From Melioribacteraceae bacterium (lineage in GTDB: Bacteria > Bacteroidota > Ignavibacteria > Ignavibacteriales > Melioribacteraceae): 10,367 bases of DNA. Under the pieces are notes generated by a model that made no database searches, was not told the DNA's origin, and saw nothing but the letters and a program-made list of their open reading frames with translations. The DNA lies in NCBI GenBank assembly GCA_027036655.1, contig JALWEC010000286.1, positions 1-10,367 on the forward strand, read 5' to 3'. Every line of letters begins with the position of its first letter. Position 1 is the first letter of the stretch. The translations under genes and the position numbers were made by a program. Of the stretch, positions 6,950 to 10,367 are shown piece by piece.

Positions 6950-8049
6950 TGTTTTATTACTTTTTTAAATATTTCAACGAAATTCCCGGCGCGAATATGT
7001 TTAAGTACATTTCGTTTCGTTCCGCGTTGGCGGCAATCACGGCGCTCCTTATTAATTTTTATATCGGTCCTAAAGTTATTCGTTATCTGCAGTCGAAACA
7101 GATAGGCGAGGAAATTCGGAGGGAAGGACCGCAGTCGCATTTTTCTAAAAAAGGAACGCCGACGATGGGCGGAGTAATAATTCTTTTCTCAATTATTATT
7201 CCCGTGATTCTTTGGGGAGATATTTTAAGCGTTTATACTTTGCTTGCACTCTTTGGTTTGATTATTCTCGGCGGAGTAGGTTTTCTCGACGACTATTTAA
7301 AGGTAATTAAAAAATATGAAAAAGGTTTAATCGCGCGCTACAAATTGCTCGGGCAGCTTCTTGTCGGTTTAATAGTGGGCGCGGCGGTTTATTTTCTCCC
7401 TCAGTTTGACGGATTTGCGACGTTAACCACAATTCCCTTTTTCAAAAACTTAAATCTCGATTACGGAATATTTTACATCCCTGCGGTAATGTTTATCGTT
7501 ACGGCTACTTCCAACGCGGTAAATCTGACGGACGGCTTGGATGGGCTTGCAATCGGAAACATTGTGATTGTAATGCTGGCTTTGGCTTTGATGAGCTACG
7601 TTTCGGGTAACTCGATTTACGCAAATTATCTCGACATACTCTATCTGCCCGGTTCAGGAGAATTAACCGTTTTTATCGCCGCAATAATAGGAGCGGGTTT
7701 GGGCTTTCTCTGGTACAATTTTTATCCGGCTGAAGTTTTTATGGGCGATACCGGCTCCCTTGCGCTTGGCGGCGTGTTCGGGATAATCAGCGTATTGATT
7801 AAGAAGGAACTACTTCTCCCGATTCTCGGCGGAATATTTTTTATGGAAACGGTAAGCGTGATAATTCAACGAAGTTATTTTAAATATACAAAAAAGAAAT
7901 ACGGCGAAGGAAGACGAGTTTTTAAGATGACCCCGATTCATCATCATTTTGAATTGTTGAATTGGGCTGAGCCGAAAATCGTTATTCGCTTTTATATAAT
8001 CACAATAATTCTTGTAATAATCAGTTTGGCGTCGTTTAAGGTAAGATGA
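6949..8049 (+). CDS. mraY: Phospho-N-acetylmuramoyl-pentapeptide-transferase MraY
   Basis: MraY is the integral membrane enzyme that transfers phospho-MurNAc-pentapeptide from UDP onto undecaprenyl phosphate, making lipid I. The 366 residues fit the family's ten-helix layout with many hydrophobic segments. Signature motifs are GPQSHFSKKGTPTMGG (60-75), LDDYLK (113-118) with the paired catalytic aspartates D114 and D115, NAVNLTDGLDGLA (189-201), GDTGSLALGG (266-275) with D267, and the MTPIHHHFEL loop (327-336) with its His triplet. The N-terminal MFYYFFKYFNEIPGANMF is normal for the family and supports the ATG at 6949. GGAG about 11 bases upstream is a weakly placed ribosome binding site. The start overlaps murF by 1 base and the stop overlaps murD by 4. 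Confidence 0.97.
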   Translation: MFYYFFKYFNEIPGANMFKYISFRSALAAITALLINFYIGPKVIRYLQSKQIGEEIRREGPQSHFSKKGTPTMGGVIILFSIIIPVILWGDILSVYTLLALFGLIILGGVGFLDDYLKVIKKYEKGLIARYKLLGQLLVGLIVGAAVYFLPQFDGFATLTTIPFFKNLNLDYGIFYIPAVMFIVTATSNAVNLTDGLDGLAIGNIVIVMLALALMSYVSGNSIYANYLDILYLPGSGELTVFIAAIIGAGLGFLWYNFYPAEVFMGDTGSLALGGVFGIISVLIKKELLLPILGGIFFMETVSVIIQRSYFKYTKKKYGEGRRVFKMTPIHHHFELLNWAEPKIVIRFYIITIILVIISLASFKVR

Positions 8050-9395
8050 TAAATATTAAAGATAAAAAAATCGGAATAATCGGAGCCGCGCGGAGCGGAT
8101 TAGCCGCCGCAAAACTTTGCAAGCGAATGGGAGGCGTTCCATTTGTGAGCGACGGAGGAAGCGCGGAAAAACTTACCGAAAGGATTGCCGAACTTAAAAA
8201 GGAAAATATTGATTTTGAAATCGGCGGACATTCGGAGAAGTTGTTTGAGAGTGATTTGATTGTCGTCAGTCCCGGAGTCCCGAGCGATGCGGACGTAATT
8301 GTCAAAGCTAAAAAACAGGGTCTGAAAGTAATCAGCGAAGTTGAGTTTGCCTACTTGTTTAACAAATCTTTAATAATCGGCGTAACCGGAACTAACGGAA
8401 AAACTACTACTACCTCGCTGATTTCACACTTGCTAAAGTTTGCCGGGAAGGAAGTTGTAACTGCGGGAAATATCGGCATTGCGTTCTCGGACGTGGTTGA
8501 TTCTATTGGTTCGGACGGTTTTACGGCTCTGGAGCTTTCAAGTTTTCAGCTTGATTTTATTGATACTTTTCGTCCCGACATTGCATTGCTGTTAAATATA
8601 ACTCCCGATCATATGAACAGATATGAAAATAATTTTCAAAAATATATTGATTCGAAATTCCGCATTATTGAAAATCAAACGGAGGATGATGTTTTTGTTT
8701 TTAATGCCGGCGACGAAGTTATCTTAAAAAATCTTCCGGCGTTAAAATCGCGGCAATTCGGATTTTCGATTTCGGAAAAACTTATTAACGGCGCGTATGC
8801 TGAAAAGGGAAAGATTTTCTTCAGTGAAAACGGACGCGCGGAAGAAATCTGCGACGCTGAAAAGCTTTCAATAAAAGGGGAGCATAATTTAATGAACGCT
8901 TTGGCTGCAACCGTTGCGGCTAAAAAGCTGAATATTCCGAACGAAGCTATTGTAGGAGCGTTCGCGACTTTTGAAAATGTAGAGCATCGATTGGAATTTG
9001 TCAGAGAGATAAACGGAATAAAATTCATAAATGACTCGAAAGCGACAAATACGGTTTCCGTTTTTTATGCTCTCAGAAGTTTTGACAAGCCAATCCGATT
9101 GATTCTCGGAGGACGCGACAAAGGAAATGATTACGGCGATATAGAATCCGAAGTGTTGAAGCGGGTTAAAAAGATTTACACCGTCGGGGAATCCGCCGAT
9201 AAAATATTTAACTTTTTCTCCGGCAAAGTTAAAACCGAAATCTATGATTCCTTTGAGGAAACAATTAAAGGAGCGTTTAACGATGCCGATAAAGGAGACG
9301 TTGTGCTTCTTTCGCCGGCTTGCGCAAGCTTCGACTTGTTTCCCAACTATGAAGAACGCGGAAAAGAATTTAAGAGAATTGTAAATGACTTATAA
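8046..9395 (+). CDS. murD: UDP-N-acetylmuramoylalanine--D-glutamate ligase MurD
   Basis: MurD adds D-glutamate to UDP-MurNAc-L-alanine with ATP, the second residue of the stem peptide. The 449 residues begin with the Rossmann-like UDP-binding domain (GIIGAARSGLAAAK, 10-23; VVSPGVP, 73-79). The ATPase domain follows: P-loop GTNGKTTT (115-122), ELSSFQLD (163-170), NITPDHMNRY (184-193), and K204 in YIDSKFRI, the expected carbamylated lysine. The C-terminal domain has HRLEFV (314-319), NDSKATNT (329-336), LGGRDKGNDY (354-363) and LSPACASFDLFPNYEERG (422-439). ELSSFQL, NDSKATN and SPACASFD are specific to MurD among Mur ligases. The ATG overlaps the mraY stop as ATGA, with an AAGG-like site a few bases upstream. 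The 3' end overlaps ftsW by 11 bases. Confidence 0.97.
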   Translation: MINIKDKKIGIIGAARSGLAAAKLCKRMGGVPFVSDGGSAEKLTERIAELKKENIDFEIGGHSEKLFESDLIVVSPGVPSDADVIVKAKKQGLKVISEVEFAYLFNKSLIIGVTGTNGKTTTTSLISHLLKFAGKEVVTAGNIGIAFSDVVDSIGSDGFTALELSSFQLDFIDTFRPDIALLLNITPDHMNRYENNFQKYIDSKFRIIENQTEDDVFVFNAGDEVILKNLPALKSRQFGFSISEKLINGAYAEKGKIFFSENGRAEEICDAEKLSIKGEHNLMNALAATVAAKKLNIPNEAIVGAFATFENVEHRLEFVREINGIKFINDSKATNTVSVFYALRSFDKPIRLILGGRDKGNDYGDIESEVLKRVKKIYTVGESADKIFNFFSGKVKTEIYDSFEETIKGAFNDADKGDVVLLSPACASFDLFPNYEERGKEFKRIVNDL

Positions 9396-10367
9396 ACTAA
9401 AACGATATAATAAAATTTTACTCGGGCTGGTTACCGCTCTCGTTGTAATCGGAGCGATAATTGTTTTAAGCGCAAGCAGTATGTACAGCTTGGAAAAATC
9501 TAATAATTTCGCGACATTGTTTAATCATCACCTTAGAATTATTATTTTCGGCATCGGTACATTTGTCGTAGGAATGATTTTCCCGTATCAGTTTTATCAG
9601 AAGATAACAAAGTGGCTGCTGCTTGGCGCGGTTATCGCGCTTCTTGCAACATTTGCTTTCGGCACGACTGTGAAAGGGGCGTCAAGGTGGCTTGATTTAG
9701 GCTTTGTAAAATTTCAGCCCTCCGAAGCGGCTAAAATTATTTTGATTGTTCACATCTCCTATATGATTTATCGACTCGGAGACAGAATCGCCGAGTTCAA
9801 ACACGGTTTGCTTTATCCCCTTATCTGGATTGGCGTTACCGCGTTTTTAATTATGATTCAACCGAATATGAGTACCGCTTTTATTGTTGCGTTTGTGGGA
9901 ATGACGATGTTGTTTGTAGGGGGCGCGCGGGTTAAACATATTGCGGCTGTCTCGATTGTCGGTTTGCTCTTTGTTGTCGCGATGATGTGGGCGTATCCGC
10001 ACTCGAGAGCGAGAATAGTCTCTTATTTTAATTCGCACGGCGTTGCGGAAAAAATTAACGACCAGGTTTATCAAGCAAGAATCGGTTTGGGAAGCGGCGG
10101 ATTAACGGGAGTAGGATTGGGAGAAAGCTCGCAGGCAAACTTGTTCGTTTCCGAATCTTACGGAGATTTTATTTTTTCGATACTCGGCGAAGAACTCGGT
10201 TTCGCCGGAACTCTGTTTGTTACAACGTTGTATTTGATGCTGTTTTTTGTATCTCTTCTACAGATGAAGAATATTCGAGATAAGTTCGGGCAGATGCTGA
10301 TATTCGGACTTTCATTCAATATAGTGTTAACGGCGTTTATTAACATAGCCGTTGTTCTCGGGATTTT
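9385..10367 (+). CDS. ftsW: Septal peptidoglycan glycosyltransferase FtsW, partial (3' end beyond the window)
   Basis: FtsW is the SEDS-family membrane enzyme that polymerises lipid II into glycan strands at the septum, paired with FtsI. The frame is open from the ATG at 9385 through the right edge, giving 327 residues; a full protein would be somewhat longer. It is strongly hydrophobic with about eight membrane segments visible. SEDS motifs are KGASRWLDLG (97-106), FQPSEAAK (110-117), IQPNMSTAF (158-166), RIGLGSGGLTGVGLGESSQ (232-250) and YGDFIFSILGEELGF (259-273), where D261 matches the family's essential aspartate. NIAVVLG (320-326) is the beginning of the conserved C-terminal segment. FtsW and RodA share these motifs; the dcw position decides for FtsW. 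The start lies inside murD (11-base overlap), with only a purine-rich stretch ahead of it. Confidence 0.94.
   Translation, partial: MTYKLKRYNKILLGLVTALVVIGAIIVLSASSMYSLEKSNNFATLFNHHLRIIIFGIGTFVVGMIFPYQFYQKITKWLLLGAVIALLATFAFGTTVKGASRWLDLGFVKFQPSEAAKIILIVHISYMIYRLGDRIAEFKHGLLYPLIWIGVTAFLIMIQPNMSTAFIVAFVGMTMLFVGGARVKHIAAVSIVGLLFVVAMMWAYPHSRARIVSYFNSHGVAEKINDQVYQARIGLGSGGLTGVGLGESSQANLFVSESYGDFIFSILGEELGFAGTLFVTTLYLMLFFVSLLQMKNIRDKFGQMLIFGLSFNIVLTAFINIAVVLGI

Noticed and set aside
6844..7140. 98-residue open frame on the - strand across the murF/mraY junction
   Set aside because: It is antisense to conserved motifs of both genes, is very basic, and has no recognisable features, so it is a shadow frame.
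8675..9028. 117-residue open frame on the - strand inside murD
   Set aside because: It lies fully antisense to a conserved gene, its translation shows no recognisable domain, and it is explained by the codon pattern of murD.
1..10367. CRISPR array, tRNA, rRNA, phage or defence genes
   Set aside because: I saw no spaced direct repeats, no cloverleaf-like sequence and no such proteins. Everything from 424 onward is accounted for by dcw genes.

Overview
The window is the front two thirds of a bacterial division and cell wall (dcw) cluster, all on the + strand: mraZ, rsmH (mraW), ftsL-like, ftsI, murE, murF, mraY, murD, and an ftsW cut by the right edge. Sequence composition is fairly AT-rich. 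The gene order, the MurE DNPR signature (meso-diaminopimelate peptidoglycan), an FtsI with a single C-terminal PASTA domain, few clear Shine-Dalgarno sequences and a possible Bacteroidota-type promoter suggest a Gram-negative member of the FCB group. The Ignavibacteria/Chlorobi/Bacteroidota side is most likely. This placement is an inference from style, not a search result.

Layout. Bases 1-221 carry, on the - strand, a broken piece of what looks like an IS3-family transposase: the end of OrfA and the start of OrfB in different frames, running off the left edge. Bases 222-423 are an AT-rich leader with no gene. It holds a candidate promoter and TGGGG repeats that match the known MraZ operator pattern. 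From 424 to the right edge the DNA is almost wholly coding. After a 6-base gap between mraZ and rsmH, every junction overlaps: 4-base ATGA overlaps at four junctions, TAATG at murF/mraY, 8 or 14 bases at ftsL/ftsI, and 11 bases at murD/ftsW. This is the picture of one long, translationally coupled transcript, with MraZ probably controlling it from the leader.

How the genes work together. MurE, MurF and MurD are three of the ATP-dependent ligases that build UDP-MurNAc-pentapeptide in the cytoplasm. MraY moves the product onto undecaprenyl phosphate to make lipid I. FtsW polymerises the finished lipid II and FtsI crosslinks it at the division septum. The FtsL-like protein belongs to the divisome complex that activates FtsW-FtsI. 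RsmH methylates 16S rRNA and MraZ is the cluster's DNA-binding regulator. murG and murC would be expected beyond the right edge.

No previously undescribed system is evident. The points most worth a second look are the IS3 relic and the leader arrangement of TGGGG boxes around a small palindrome. The rest are family-level details of a conserved, ordinary operon.
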